Source: a bacterium 1XD8-76
GTDB taxonomy: Bacteria > Bacillota > Clostridia > Lachnospirales > Lachnospiraceae
DNA length: 64,000 nt
Direction of reading: 5' to 3'
NCBI GenBank assembly: GCA_003611955.1
Contig: RAZE01000010.1
Coordinates: forward strand, 1-64,000
This document shows, piece by piece, positions 52,270 through 63,210 of this stretch. Numbering within the stretch: the first letter of the stretch is position 1; every line of letters starts with the position of its first letter. Position numbers and translations under genes: made by a program. The notes under the pieces are model-generated. The model was not told where the DNA came from. It saw only the letters and a list, made by a program, of their open reading frames with translations, and did no database searches.

Positions 52270-55200
52270 ATGCTGTCATTTGTTTTTGGCGGTTCTGGTT
52301 CGGGAAAGAGCAGTATCTTGCAGGAGCGGATGATCCGGGAGTCCATGGAGCATCCGGAAAAAAAGTATCTGTTTCTTGTCCCGGATCAGTTCACGATGGA
52401 GACCCAGAGGTCGCTTGTGGAAAAACATCCCTGGCATGGCATTATGAACATCGATGTTCTGAGCTTTGGCAGGCTGTCATACAGAGTTTTTGAAGAAACC
52501 GGCGGAGTATCTCAGCCGGTTTTAGACGATACGGGGAAAAATCTGATCCTGCGGATCGTGGCGGACCGGCTGAAACCGGAGTTAAAGGTGTTGGGCGGTT
52601 ATCTGAAAAAGCAGGGATATATTCACGAGATCAAATCCGCGATCTCGGAATTTATGCAATATGGGATAGGGCTTGCGGAACTGCGGAAGATAATCGATTT
52701 TTCCGGGAACCGCGGGGCGTTAGCCGGGAAACTGAAAGATCTGGCGGTCCTGTATCAGGGGTTTGAGGATTATATCAGGGATCATTACCTGACGAAGGAA
52801 GAATCATTACAGGTGTTATCAAACAGGGTAGCAAAATCCCGTCTGCTGAGGGGGTGTTCGATCGTCTTTGACGGCTTTACCGGTTTCACGCCCATTCAGC
52901 TCCAGGTGATCCGCGAGATCATGAAAACGGCGGAGAACGTGTATTTTACGCTGCTTTTCGACGGGAGGGAAGACCCCTGGAAGGAAGCGGGGGAGCACAG
53001 TCTGTTCGCGCTCTCGAGAAAGACCCTGAAGGCTCTGGAAAAGTGCGCGGAGGATACCGGAACGGATAGAGGGGAGGATATCTTTCTGAGGGAAGTGCCG
53101 GTGCCCAGGCTGAAAAGCATGCCTGCTCTCTCCCATCTGGAACAGAATCTGTTCCGCTATCCCCAGAAGAGCTTTTCCGGGGAACCGCAGGGAATCCGTC
53201 TCGCCTTTTTGCCGGGGATGCAGCAGGAGGCGAGGTACGCGGCGAGGATGATCAGACGTCTGATCCGGGAGGAGGGCTACTGCTTCCGGGATATCGGTGT
53301 GGTCTGCGGCAGTCTGGAAAACTATGAGACCGTGATCGGCAGCGAATTTTCCAAGTTGGGCATCCCGTTTTTTATCGACCAGAACAGGGGGATCCTGCTG
53401 AATCCCTTTGTAGAGTTTATTCGCAGCGCACTTCGGCTTGTCAGTCAGGATTTTTCGGCGGACGCGGTAAATCACTATATCAGGACGGGGCTGACGGAAC
53501 TCTCGCCGGAGACGGCGGACGAGCTGGACAATTATATCCGGGAGATGGGGATCCGCGGCTTTGGCAGATGGAGCAGAATGTTCGCGGGGCTGCCGAAGGA
53601 GGAAAGCGGAAGAAAGTCTTCCGGGGAAGACGCGGAAAAGGAAAGCGCGGATCTGCTTGTGAGATTGAACGAGGCGAGGGAGGAGGTACTGCGCTGCGCC
53701 GTCTTTCTGAAGGGGATGGGAAAGACCGCTTCGGAGAAGGTGCGGGCGCTCTATGATTTTATTGCGGAGAGCCGTATTCAGGAAAAGCTGGCGGCTTTTG
53801 AGCGGGAGTTTGAGGCGCATGGGGATCTGGCCCGGGCGAGAGAGTACCATCAGATCTACCCGTTTATTATCGATCTGCTCTCGGAGATCGTGGAACTTTC
53901 GGGGGAGGAGGAGATGACGGATCAGGAGTTTGCGGATCTGCTGGACGCCGGCTTTTCGGAGATGCGGGTGGGGACGATACCTCAGAATGTGGATCATGTG
54001 ACGGTGGGGGATATGCAGCGAAGCCGCCTGAAAGAAATACGGGTGTTATTGTTTATCGGCATCGACGATACGAATATTCCGGGCAACGCCTCCGGCGGTG
54101 GTATTCTCTCCGATATAGACAGGGAGTTTCTGCAGGGGTCGGAGTATGAGCTGGCGCCCTCGCCGAGGCAGAAGATGTATACGCAGAGACTGTACCTGTA
54201 TATGAATCTGACAAAGCCCTCGGAGAAGCTGTATATGACCTGGGCAGGCTGCGATCAGGATGGAAAGACTCTCAGACCTGCCTATCTGATAGAGATAATA
54301 AAAAAGTTATATCCAGATTTAATTATAGAATACCCGGAGGAAGAGGAGATATTCGAGAGACTGGAGACCTGGGAGGACAGCTATGACTATGCGGCGGAAG
54401 GGCTGCGCGAAGCGGTCGCCGGGCGACTGCCGGCGGAGAGGGAATCCCTTTTGCTGCAGCTGCTCAGGGTGATGCGGGAGAGAGACGAGACGGCCGCGGA
54501 GACGGAGAAGCTTCTGCGGAGCGCTTTCGCGGGGTACAGAGAGACAAGGCTTCCCGGACATCTGGCGCTTGCCCTGTGTGGAGATCATCTGGTGGGAAGC
54601 ATCACGAGACTGGAGATCTTTGCCGCCTGTGCCTATGAACACTTTCTGAAATACGAGCTGAAGCTGGAGGAGCGCAGAGAATTCGGGTTCGAAGCGGTGG
54701 ATATGGGAAATCTGTTTCATGAGGTGCTGGCAGGATTTTCGGAGAGGCTTACTGAGACAGAGTACAGCTGGCTGGATTTTCCGCAGGAAGAGGGGGAGAA
54801 GCTTTTGCGGGAAGTGTTGGAGGAGCGGAGCGCGGCGTACGGAAACGCGGTGCTCTATGAGACTGCGAGAAGCCGGTATGCCCTGAACCGGATCGGGCGG
54901 ATTTTGCGGCGGGCGGTCTTTACCCTGCAGCATCAGCTGCGCCAGGGGCAGTTTACGCCGAAAGAGTTCGAGATGTCCTTCTCCACTCTGGAGGATCTGG
55001 AGTCGGTCAATGTGGCGCTGTCGGAAAAAGAGAAACTCTATCTGGTGGGAAGGATCGACCGGCTGGATACCTGCGAAGAAGATAACGTATGTTATGTAAA
55101 AGTCATCGACTACAAGTCGGGGAAGAATAATTTTGATATCGTGGCGCTGTATCACGGGCTTCAGCTGCAGCTTGTGACTTACCTGAACGCGGCGCTGGAA

Positions 55201-55722
55201 TATGAAGAAAAGCGGCAGCCGGAGAAGGAGATCGTGCCGGCAGGTATTTTATATTATCATATCGACGATCCGATTCTGGAACTCAGGGAGGAAAAAACGC
55301 CGGAGGAGATCAATGCGGAACTGCGCAAAGTGCTTCGCCCCACTGGTATCGTGAACGATGACGAGGGGATTATCGAGAGGATGGATGCTTCGCCGGGACC
55401 GGTGAAGGAGGCGCTGCCGCTCACCCGGAAGAAAGACGGGAGTTTTGCGGAGAACGGACTGTTGATGAGCAGAGAGAACATTGATCTGGTATCCTCCTAT
55501 GCGGCGGATAAGCTGAAGGAGCTGGGCGGCGGCATTCTGGACGGAGAGATAGGAATGCACCCTTACAGCAGAACGGACAGGGAGGCCTGTACTTTCTGCC
55601 CCTACGGTAAAGTGTGCGGTTTCGACAAAAAGCTGCCGGGCTATGAGAAGCGGGTCCTGCCGGAGGAGGGCAGGGAAGAGATCCTGGAGAAAATGAGAGA
55701 GCGGTGCGGGGGAAGCGTATGA
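52270..55722 (+). CDS. addB: ATP-dependent nuclease-helicase subunit AddB
   Basis: 1150 aa, normal size. The degenerate N-terminal helicase carries the P-loop FGGSGSGKSSIL. The C-terminal RecB-like nuclease shows VKVIDYKSGKNNFD near residue 950. An iron-sulfur cluster is formed by one Cys near 797 (FAACAYEHFLKY) and three at the end (CTFCPYGKVCGFD). AddB recognises Chi and degrades the 5' strand during double-strand-break repair with AddA. The stop overlaps the addA start. Confidence 0.97.
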   Translation: MLSFVFGGSGSGKSSILQERMIRESMEHPEKKYLFLVPDQFTMETQRSLVEKHPWHGIMNIDVLSFGRLSYRVFEETGGVSQPVLDDTGKNLILRIVADRLKPELKVLGGYLKKQGYIHEIKSAISEFMQYGIGLAELRKIIDFSGNRGALAGKLKDLAVLYQGFEDYIRDHYLTKEESLQVLSNRVAKSRLLRGCSIVFDGFTGFTPIQLQVIREIMKTAENVYFTLLFDGREDPWKEAGEHSLFALSRKTLKALEKCAEDTGTDRGEDIFLREVPVPRLKSMPALSHLEQNLFRYPQKSFSGEPQGIRLAFLPGMQQEARYAARMIRRLIREEGYCFRDIGVVCGSLENYETVIGSEFSKLGIPFFIDQNRGILLNPFVEFIRSALRLVSQDFSADAVNHYIRTGLTELSPETADELDNYIREMGIRGFGRWSRMFAGLPKEESGRKSSGEDAEKESADLLVRLNEAREEVLRCAVFLKGMGKTASEKVRALYDFIAESRIQEKLAAFEREFEAHGDLARAREYHQIYPFIIDLLSEIVELSGEEEMTDQEFADLLDAGFSEMRVGTIPQNVDHVTVGDMQRSRLKEIRVLLFIGIDDTNIPGNASGGGILSDIDREFLQGSEYELAPSPRQKMYTQRLYLYMNLTKPSEKLYMTWAGCDQDGKTLRPAYLIEIIKKLYPDLIIEYPEEEEIFERLETWEDSYDYAAEGLREAVAGRLPAERESLLLQLLRVMRERDETAAETEKLLRSAFAGYRETRLPGHLALALCGDHLVGSITRLEIFAACAYEHFLKYELKLEERREFGFEAVDMGNLFHEVLAGFSERLTETEYSWLDFPQEEGEKLLREVLEERSAAYGNAVLYETARSRYALNRIGRILRRAVFTLQHQLRQGQFTPKEFEMSFSTLEDLESVNVALSEKEKLYLVGRIDRLDTCEEDNVCYVKVIDYKSGKNNFDIVALYHGLQLQLVTYLNAALEYEEKRQPEKEIVPAGILYYHIDDPILELREEKTPEEINAELRKVLRPTGIVNDDEGIIERMDASPGPVKEALPLTRKKDGSFAENGLLMSRENIDLVSSYAADKLKELGGGILDGEIGMHPYSRTDREACTFCPYGKVCGFDKKLPGYEKRVLPEEGREEILEKMRERCGGSV

Positions 55723-58700
55723 AGAGGCAGTTTACGGAAGATCAGCAGCAGGCTATCGAGCTGCGGGACAATAATATACTGGTATCGGCCGCCGCCGGGA
55801 GCGGAAAGACGGCGGTGCTGGTGGAACGCATTATCCGCAGGATCAGCGAGGGGGAGGACCCGGCGGATATCGACAGACTTTTGATCGTGACGTTTACCAA
55901 GGCGGCAGCCAGCGAGATGAGGGAGCGGATCAACGCCGCCATCTCCGAGAAGCTGGTATTGCAGCCGGAGAATGAGCATTTACAGCGGCAGTCCACCCTG
56001 ATCCACAATGCGCAGATCACAACGATCCACAGTTTTTGTCTGTTTGTGATAAGGAATCATTTTCAGGAGATCGGGTTGGACCCCGCCTTCCGGGTGGCGG
56101 ACGAGGGGGAGATGGGGCTGTTACAGCAGGATGTGCTGGAGGATGTGCTGGAGGAGGCCTTCGCGAAGTCGGAGGAGGACGCGGTCTTCCGTCAGCTGGT
56201 GGAGGCCTACAGTACCGGAAAGAAGGAAAAGCTGCTGGAGGAGAGCATTCTGTCTCTTCATCGGTTTGCGATGAGTTATCCCTGGCCCTCCGAGTGGCTG
56301 AAAGAGCACGGAGCCGACTATGAATTTTCTTCGGTGGACGAGCTGGTTCATTCCCCGTTTATGCGGTATATCATGGAATATGCGGGAAATATGCTGCCGG
56401 AGATGGCGGATACCCTGCGGCAGTGCATCCGGATATGTGAACAGCCGGACGGGCCCTACATGTATGCGGAAAATCTGGAGAAGAGCTGCGAGGCTCTTGC
56501 GGCGGCGGGCGCTGCAGAGAGTTTTTCCCTGCTCCGGGAGGCTCTGGGGAGGGTGGGATTTGACCGGCTCTCCTCCAAAAAGGATGAGACGGTAGACCCG
56601 GAGAAGAGGGAGACGGTAAAGCAGATCAGAAACGGCGTAAAAAAACAGCTGGAGCAGATGCGGGAGCAGTTTTTCTTGCTGGGCGAGGAGGCGCTTTTTG
56701 AGCAGTGCGGGCAGGTCTCCCCGGTGGTGCGGAAGCTGGCGGAGGTGACGATCCGTTTCGGCGAGCGGTTTGCGGAGAAAAAGAGGGAGAAGAATCTGAT
56801 CGATTTTTCGGATATGGAGCATCTGGCGTTGGAGATCCTCTGCCGGCGGGGCGAGAAGGAAGAGGGCATGGCAGTGGAACCCACGGCGGCGGCCTTAGAG
56901 CTGCGGGAATATTTCCGGGAGATCATGATAGACGAGTATCAGGACAGCAATCTGGTGCAGGAATGCATCCTGCGCTGCCTGTCCGGGGAGGATGCCGGAC
57001 GCCACAATCGTTTCATGGTGGGGGATGTAAAGCAGAGCATTTACAAATTCAGGCTGGCCAGGCCCGAGATTTTTATGGAAAAATTCCATAATTATGACGA
57101 CGGCACGGAGAAGTGCCGCAGGATCGATCTGCACCGAAATTTCCGAAGCCGCAAAGAGGTGATAGAAGCCGTCAATCTGCTGTTTTGTCAGCTTCTCGCC
57201 CGCAGTCTGGGCGGCATTGATTACGATGAAAAGGCGCAGCTTCGCTACGGGGCGGCATATTATGATGGGACGGCGAAAGACGGGGAGACGAAAAATAAGG
57301 CGGAACTGCTGTTCATAGAGCGGTCGGAAGATCCGGTAAAGTCTGTGATCGAGCAGGAGGCGGAGGTGATCGCCCTGCGCATAAAGAAGATGATGCGGGA
57401 GATGGAGGTGCTGGGCGAGGATGGAAAAATGCGGCCTCTGCGCTATGGGGACATCGTCATCCTGCTGCGCAGCAGCAGCGGCATCGACGAGGTGTTTCAG
57501 GAAGTGCTCGGGAGACAGGAGATCCCCTGCTTTATCAGCTCCAGAACGGGGTATTTTGAGACCTCGGAAGTGCAGAATATCCTGCAGCTTCTGCGCGTGT
57601 TGGACAATCCGCTGCAGGATATTCCGCTCTTCGGGGTCATGAAGTCCTGCTTCGGGTCTTTCACGGATGTGGAGGCGGCAGAGATCGCGGCGGCCTTTCC
57701 GGAGCGGATGAGACTCTATAAAAAGATAAAGAAGTACGGGGAACTCACCGACGCTCTCGCGGAGAAATGCCGCGGTTTTTTGGAGTGGTATGGGAGACTG
57801 CGCCGCCAGGCGGTGTGGCTCTCCATACGGGAGCTGCTCTCGAAGATCATGGAGGAGACGCATTATCTGGAGTATGTGACGGCTTTGCCCGGCGGAAAAC
57901 AGAGGCGCGCCAACGCGCAGATGCTGCTTCAGAAAGCGGCGGCCTTTGAGAAGACCAGTTTCAAGGGGCTCTATCATTTTGTCCGTTATATCGACCAGAT
58001 GGAGAAATACAGCATGGATTCCGGGGAGGCGGGGACCCAGGATGAGCTGGCGGATGTGGTCAGGATCATGACGATCCACAAGAGCAAAGGACTGGAATTC
58101 CCGGTCTGTATCGCGGCGGGTATGGGCAGGAAGATGAATCGCAGGGACGCATCCGCTGCCGTGCTGATGGATGTGGACCTGGGGATGGCGGTGGATCTGG
58201 TGGATCCGGTTGTGCGCGTCAAAAGGCGGACGCTGCGCAAGGCAGCTCTCTCCCGGAAGATCCTGCTGGATTCCCAGGCGGAGGAGTTGAGAGTTCTGTA
58301 CGTGGCGTTGACCAGGGCGAAGGAAAAACTGATAATAACGGGTGTTACTGATGACGCAGTGAAATTGCTGCAGGGGAAGGCAGGTATCTGCCGCAGAGAG
58401 GAAGTCTCATTGCCCTACTCGGTCAGAAGCGGTGCGGGCAGCTTTCTGGAACTGCTGGCTGCCTGTATCATGCGGACAGAGGAAGGCAGAGAGCTGCTGG
58501 CGGAATGCGGGGTGGAAATGGGGGATCCGGCACTTCTTCTTCCGGGCGGTATCGCCTGTAAAATCGTGAGAAACAGGGATCTGCAGGAGGAGTCGATGGC
58601 GGAGGATCGCAGAAATATAAATGACGCGAAAACCTTCAAATTGAACCTGGAGACCTGTGCGGTAGAGACCGAAATGAAGGAATACCTGCAAAAACGATTC

Positions 58701-59456
58701 GGTTATCTTTACCCCCATGAGAATCTGCAAAAGCTGTACGCAAAGACCACCGTCTCGGAACTGAAGATGGCAGCCATCCATAACAGGATAGGAGTCAGCG
58801 CGGAGGAGATGGCCGGGGAGTCGGATGACGGCGGCAAAAAGTTGTTTGAGGAGGAAGTGCCGGCGCCCTACCTGCCCCTGTTTTTGAAAGAACAGGAGGA
58901 GGAGAAGATTTCCGGCGCCATGCGGGGCAGCGCTATGCATCGGACGATGGAGCTGATGGATTTTGCGGGTTTGAGCGAAGCGGTATCCGGCGGGGAAACG
59001 CTCTGTTATGATATGGAAACGTTGGAGAGAGATCTGGAAAACTGGTGCGGGGAAGGACTTTTGTCGGAGGAGTACCGGAAAGCCATAAATAAAAAGAAGA
59101 TTTTATATTTTATGAACAGCTCTGTGGCAGGGAGGATGCAGCTGGCGGCGAGGACGGGAAAACTGTGGCGGGAACAGCCGTTTATGCTGGGAATCAGCGC
59201 GGATCGGTTGTCGGAGGAATTCCCCGATACGGAGATGGTGCTCGTCCAGGGGATTATCGACGTGTTTTTCGAGGAGGATGATGAGATCGTTCTGCTGGAT
59301 TACAAAACGGATGTTATTGAATCGCCGGAGGAACTGGCGGAGCGTTACCGGGTGCAGCTCGACTACTATGAGGAGGCGCTGGCAAGGCTGACGGGAAAGA
59401 AGGTGAAGGAGAGGATCCTGTATTCGTTCTATTTGGGAGCGGAAGTACGGGTATAA
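55719..59456 (+). CDS. addA: ATP-dependent nuclease-helicase subunit AddA
   Basis: 1245 aa from the ATG at 55719, overlapping addB by 4 bp. UvrD-type helicase motifs are complete: SAAAGSGKTAVLVERI, VTFTKAAASEMRERI, IDEYQDSN, VGDVKQSIYKFRLA, RNFRSRKEVI and LYVALTRAKEKL. The C-terminal nuclease has LLDYKTDVIESP. Together with AddB it resects DNA ends and loads RecA. A long coupled addBA unit follows from position 52270. Confidence 0.97.
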   Translation: MKRQFTEDQQQAIELRDNNILVSAAAGSGKTAVLVERIIRRISEGEDPADIDRLLIVTFTKAAASEMRERINAAISEKLVLQPENEHLQRQSTLIHNAQITTIHSFCLFVIRNHFQEIGLDPAFRVADEGEMGLLQQDVLEDVLEEAFAKSEEDAVFRQLVEAYSTGKKEKLLEESILSLHRFAMSYPWPSEWLKEHGADYEFSSVDELVHSPFMRYIMEYAGNMLPEMADTLRQCIRICEQPDGPYMYAENLEKSCEALAAAGAAESFSLLREALGRVGFDRLSSKKDETVDPEKRETVKQIRNGVKKQLEQMREQFFLLGEEALFEQCGQVSPVVRKLAEVTIRFGERFAEKKREKNLIDFSDMEHLALEILCRRGEKEEGMAVEPTAAALELREYFREIMIDEYQDSNLVQECILRCLSGEDAGRHNRFMVGDVKQSIYKFRLARPEIFMEKFHNYDDGTEKCRRIDLHRNFRSRKEVIEAVNLLFCQLLARSLGGIDYDEKAQLRYGAAYYDGTAKDGETKNKAELLFIERSEDPVKSVIEQEAEVIALRIKKMMREMEVLGEDGKMRPLRYGDIVILLRSSSGIDEVFQEVLGRQEIPCFISSRTGYFETSEVQNILQLLRVLDNPLQDIPLFGVMKSCFGSFTDVEAAEIAAAFPERMRLYKKIKKYGELTDALAEKCRGFLEWYGRLRRQAVWLSIRELLSKIMEETHYLEYVTALPGGKQRRANAQMLLQKAAAFEKTSFKGLYHFVRYIDQMEKYSMDSGEAGTQDELADVVRIMTIHKSKGLEFPVCIAAGMGRKMNRRDASAAVLMDVDLGMAVDLVDPVVRVKRRTLRKAALSRKILLDSQAEELRVLYVALTRAKEKLIITGVTDDAVKLLQGKAGICRREEVSLPYSVRSGAGSFLELLAACIMRTEEGRELLAECGVEMGDPALLLPGGIACKIVRNRDLQEESMAEDRRNINDAKTFKLNLETCAVETEMKEYLQKRFGYLYPHENLQKLYAKTTVSELKMAAIHNRIGVSAEEMAGESDDGGKKLFEEEVPAPYLPLFLKEQEEEKISGAMRGSAMHRTMELMDFAGLSEAVSGGETLCYDMETLERDLENWCGEGLLSEEYRKAINKKKILYFMNSSVAGRMQLAARTGKLWREQPFMLGISADRLSEEFPDTEMVLVQGIIDVFFEEDDEIVLLDYKTDVIESPEELAERYRVQLDYYEEALARLTGKKVKERILYSFYLGAEVRV

Positions 59457-59487
59457 AGTATTAAATTTATAAAGTTTTCAGAAAATT

Positions 59488-59530
59488 TTAGCACTCGCCT
59501 ATTGACGTGGCTAACAAACGGTGTTATCTT
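59488..59530 (+). promoter_or_regulatory. clpB promoter with a half CIRCE-like element
   Basis: TTGACG (59502-59507) and TATCTT (59525-59530) have a 17-base spacer. A TTAGCACTC half-site (59488-59496) is followed nine bases later by CGTGGCTAA, which keeps only the inner GCTAA of the CIRCE right arm. HrcA control is possible but the second arm is degenerate. No CtsR repeat was seen. Confidence 0.45.
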
Positions 59531-59583
59531 ATAATCGCAGTGAGAAAGACAGCACATAATAATAGAGATAGGGAGGTGCTTTT

Positions 59584-62178
59584 ATGAATATTTCAAAATT
59601 TACGCAAAATTCCATCCAGGCGGTGGAGAGATGTGAGAAACTGGCTTACGAATACGGCAATCAGGAGATCGAGCAGGAGCATCTGCTGTACAGTCTGCTG
59701 ACGATAGAGGATTCTCTGATCTTAAAGCTGATTGAGAAGATGGAGATCCAGAAGGAATATTTTGTGAACCGTGTGAAACAGGCGCTGGAGAAGCGGGTCA
59801 AGGTGCAGGGAGGCCAGGTCTACATCGGGCAGTATTTAAACAAGGTACTGATCTCCGCGGAGGACGAGGCGAAGCAGATGGGGGACGAATACGTCTCCGT
59901 GGAGCATCTGTTCCTGTCGATGATCAGAGAACCAAACAGGGAGATCAAGGAGATCTTCCGGGAATTCGGCATCACAAGGGAGCGTTTTTTGCAGGCATTG
60001 TCCACGATCCGGGGCAATCAGCGGGTGACGAGCGATAACCCGGAGGCTACCTATGGTACGCTGGAGAAATACGGGCAGGAGTTGGTGGAGAGGGCGAGGC
60101 AGCAGAAGCTTGATCCCGTGATCGGCAGGGACAACGAGATACGCAATGTGATCCGCATCCTGTCCAGAAAGAGCAAAAACAATCCGGTGCTGATCGGTGA
60201 GCCGGGCGTGGGTAAGACTGCGGTGGTGGAAGGGCTGGCGCAGCGGATCGTTCGGGGCGATGTGCCCCAGGGGTTGAAAGATAAGAAGATCTTTGCGCTG
60301 GATATGGGAGCGTTAGTAGCCGGGGCAAAATACCGGGGTGAGTTTGAGGAGCGGCTGAAGGCGGTGCTGGAAGATGTGAAAAAATCCGACGGGCAGATCA
60401 TCCTGTTTATCGACGAGCTGCACACGATCGTCGGGGCAGGTAAGACCGACGGAGCGCTGGATGCCGGAAATATGTTGAAGCCCATGCTGGCCAGGGGAGA
60501 GCTGCACTGTATCGGTGCGACTACGCTGAACGAGTACAGACAGTATGTGGAGAAGGACGCGGCGCTTGAGCGGCGTTTTCAGCCGGTGTTGGTGGAGGAG
60601 CCAACGGTGGAGGACACGATCTCCATTTTGAGAGGGCTGAAGGAAAGGTACGAAGTCTACCATGGCGTGAAGATCCTGGACACGGCGCTGGTGACGGCGG
60701 CGGTCCTGTCGAACCGTTATATCTCCGACAGGTTTCTGCCGGATAAGGCGATCGACCTGGTGGATGAGGCCTGCGCGCTGATCAAGACGGAGCTGGATTC
60801 CATGCCGACGGAGTTGGATGAGCTGAACCGGCGTGTGATGCAGATGGAGATAGAGGAGGCGGCGTTAAAGAAAGAGGACGACAGCCTGAGCAGAGAGCGG
60901 TTAGCCAATCTGCAGAGAGAGCTGGCGGAGGAGAAAGCGGAGCTCGATAAGCGGAAAGCCCAGTGGGACAACGAGAAACATTCGGTGGAGAAACTGTCCA
61001 AACTCCGGGAGGAGATCGAGGCTGTGAACGGTCAGATCGAGGTTGCCCAGAGGGAGGGCAATTACGAGAAGGCGGGAGAGCTGCAGTATTCCAAACTTCC
61101 CGCTCTGAAACGCCAGCTGGAGATCGAGGAAGAGACTGTGAAGAACAAGGATCTGTCGCTGGTGCATGAGAAGGTGACGGAGGAGGAGATCGCAAGGATC
61201 ATCTCCCGCTGGACCGGCATCCCGGTGGCGAAGCTGACGGAGAGCGAGCGGAACAAGACGCTTCATCTGGACGAGGAGCTGCATAAGCGAGTGATCGGAC
61301 AGGACGAGGGCGTCACCAAGGTGACGGAGGCGATCATCCGTTCCAGGGCCGGCATCAAGGATCCGGGGAAACCGATCGGATCGTTTCTGTTCCTCGGACC
61401 TACCGGCGTGGGCAAGACCGAACTGGCAAAGTCTCTGGCGGCATGTCTGTTTGACGATGAAAACAATATGGTGCGGATCGACATGAGCGAGTATATGGAG
61501 AAATACTCCGTATCCAGGCTGATTGGGGCGCCTCCCGGATATGTCGGATATGAGGAGGGCGGACAGCTGACCGAGGCGGTTAGAAGGAAGCCCTACTCGG
61601 TAGTGCTCTTCGATGAGATCGAGAAAGCACACCCGGATGTGTTCAATGTCCTGCTGCAGGTGCTGGATGACGGGCGGATCACGGACTCCCAGGGGCGCAC
61701 CGTGGATTTTAAAAACACGATTCTGATCATGACCTCGAATATCGGCGCGCAGTATCTGCTGGAGGGAATTCAGGAGGATGGCAGTGTCAGTGAGGATTGT
61801 GAAAATGCTGTTATGGAAGAGCTGCGCGGCCGTTTTCGCCCGGAGTTTTTGAATCGTCTGGATGAGCAGATATTGTTCAAGCCGTTGACAAAAGAGAATA
61901 TCGGCGGTATTATTGCGTTGATCATCGATGATCTGAACAGACGGCTTGCCGATAAGGAACTGTGCATCGCGTTGTCGGAGGACGCGAAGGACTATATTAT
62001 TGAGCAGGCGTACGATCCGGTCTACGGAGCAAGACCGCTCAAACGGTATATACAGAAATATGTGGAGACTCTGTCGGCGAAGTTGATCCTCTCGGGTGAG
62101 GTGCATGAGAAGGATGTGATACGCATCGTGTATGAGGGCGGCTGCCTGTCGGCAAAGAGAGAGGAGAATAATCTATGA
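59584..62178 (+). CDS. clpB: ClpB disaggregase
   Basis: 864 aa. N-domain ([20 protein letters not shown]), first AAA with [15 protein letters not shown], long coiled-coil M-domain at about 400-525 ([19 protein letters not shown]), second AAA with [15 protein letters not shown] and the pore loop [13 protein letters not shown]. The M-domain length separates ClpB from ClpC. It threads aggregated proteins with DnaK help under heat stress. A DUF4250 gene starts inside its stop codon. Confidence 0.96.
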   Translation: MNISKFTQNSIQAVERCEKLAYEYGNQEIEQEHLLYSLLTIEDSLILKLIEKMEIQKEYFVNRVKQALEKRVKVQGGQVYIGQYLNKVLISAEDEAKQMGDEYVSVEHLFLSMIREPNREIKEIFREFGITRERFLQALSTIRGNQRVTSDNPEATYGTLEKYGQELVERARQQKLDPVIGRDNEIRNVIRILSRKSKNNPVLIGEPGVGKTAVVEGLAQRIVRGDVPQGLKDKKIFALDMGALVAGAKYRGEFEERLKAVLEDVKKSDGQIILFIDELHTIVGAGKTDGALDAGNMLKPMLARGELHCIGATTLNEYRQYVEKDAALERRFQPVLVEEPTVEDTISILRGLKERYEVYHGVKILDTALVTAAVLSNRYISDRFLPDKAIDLVDEACALIKTELDSMPTELDELNRRVMQMEIEEAALKKEDDSLSRERLANLQRELAEEKAELDKRKAQWDNEKHSVEKLSKLREEIEAVNGQIEVAQREGNYEKAGELQYSKLPALKRQLEIEEETVKNKDLSLVHEKVTEEEIARIISRWTGIPVAKLTESERNKTLHLDEELHKRVIGQDEGVTKVTEAIIRSRAGIKDPGKPIGSFLFLGPTGVGKTELAKSLAACLFDDENNMVRIDMSEYMEKYSVSRLIGAPPGYVGYEEGGQLTEAVRRKPYSVVLFDEIEKAHPDVFNVLLQVLDDGRITDSQGRTVDFKNTILIMTSNIGAQYLLEGIQEDGSVSEDCENAVMEELRGRFRPEFLNRLDEQILFKPLTKENIGGIIALIIDDLNRRLADKELCIALSEDAKDYIIEQAYDPVYGARPLKRYIQKYVETLSAKLILSGEVHEKDVIRIVYEGGCLSAKREENNL

Positions 62179-62348
62179 TACCATCCGATCCGATTATGTT
62201 GCTCAGCTTTGTGAATTTAAAGCTGCGGGATTATTACGGAAGCCTCGACGCGATGTGCGAGGATCTGGATCTTTCCAGGGAGGACATCACGGCGAAACTG
62301 GAGGCGGTGAACTACTGCTATGACGCGGAGAAAAATCAGTTTGTCTGA
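62175..62348 (+). CDS. DUF4250 small protein
   Basis: 57 aa, starting in the clpB stop (ATGA) behind GAGGAGAATAA. The sequence [20 protein letters not shown], then [18 protein letters not shown] and ending NQFV is the compact DUF4250 pattern of clostridia. The fold is probably a small helical DNA-binding-like unit, but its role is unknown. Overlap makes it translationally coupled to clpB. It was too short to attract attention as an isolated frame. Confidence 0.85.
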   Translation: MIPSDPIMLLSFVNLKLRDYYGSLDAMCEDLDLSREDITAKLEAVNYCYDAEKNQFV

Positions 62349-62369
62349 GTGCAGAGAGAAGTATAAGGG

Positions 62370-62396
62370 GAGGCGCCTGTCCGGGCGTCTCTTTTT
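62370..62396 (+). terminator. Terminator of the clpB transcript
   Basis: GAGGCGCC (62370-62377) pairs with GGCGTCTC (62384-62391), including one G-T, followed by TTTTT. Confidence 0.85.
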
Positions 62397-62477
62397 CATA
62401 TAACAGGTGTACTTGCATTTTGAAATATTTCGAGACATAAAATGTGTAGAACGAAAGTTTATGAGTTGAGGAGCAGT

Positions 62478-63203
62478 ATGGCTGTTTTAAAACGGATCTT
62501 GAAAAAGTGGGATGTGATTTTTCCTGTTTTTGAGGCAGTGGCGGTGGTTCTTCTGATCATGGGCTACAGAGAAGCGCTGACCAGAAAGGTCGATACATGG
62601 AGCAAAGGAATTGACATTCATGTCAGTGAGAGGAAAACGGATGTGACAGAGGAAAAGATCGCCATCACATTTGATGACGGGCCCCATCCCGTCTACACGG
62701 AAAAACTGCTGGATGGCTTGAAAGAGAGGGGGGTTAAGGCCACTTTTTTCGTGCTGGGGGAGAAAGCGAAGGAGCATCCCGAGATTATAGAGCGGATGCA
62801 GAAGGAAGGTCATATCATAGGAAACCACACCTATACGCACATCCAGCTTCGAAGCAGCAACCGGGACAAATTTCGGGATGAACTTGTGTTGACCAATCAG
62901 GTCATACAGGAGATAACGAAACAGGAAGTGCAGTATGTGCGCCCGCCCTATGGAACCTGGGACAAAAAACTGGAGGACGAACTGAATATGTTTCCGGTTC
63001 TCTGGAATGTAGATCCAAACGACTGGTGCACGGGAAACACCGATAAGGTGACAAAAAGTATTGTGGATAAGGCGAGAGACAACAGCGTTATTTTACTGCA
63101 TGATTGTTACCAGAGCAGTATAGACGCGGCGTTTGCCTCCATCGACATTCTGGTGGAGAGAGGATTTGAGTTTGTGACGGTGGAGGAGATACTGTTTGAG
63201 TAG
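62478..63203 (+). CDS. Membrane-anchored polysaccharide deacetylase (NodB domain)
   Basis: 241 aa from the ATG at 62478 behind GAGGAG; the ATG at 62442 has no site. One N-terminal helix at about 14-32 (VFEAVAVVLLIMGY) anchors it outside the membrane. All NodB motifs are present: MT1 TFDDGPHP with the base and metal Asp, MT2 NHTYTH, MT3 RPPYGTWD, MT4 DPNDWC and MT5 LLHDC. It probably removes acetyl groups from peptidoglycan N-acetylglucosamine or N-acetylmuramic acid (PdaA/PgdA-like). A convergent degV gene begins after 7 bp. Confidence 0.93.
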   Translation: MAVLKRILKKWDVIFPVFEAVAVVLLIMGYREALTRKVDTWSKGIDIHVSERKTDVTEEKIAITFDDGPHPVYTEKLLDGLKERGVKATFFVLGEKAKEHPEIIERMQKEGHIIGNHTYTHIQLRSSNRDKFRDELVLTNQVIQEITKQEVQYVRPPYGTWDKKLEDELNMFPVLWNVDPNDWCTGNTDKVTKSIVDKARDNSVILLHDCYQSSIDAAFASIDILVERGFEFVTVEEILFE

Positions 63204-63210
63204 GGCAGCA

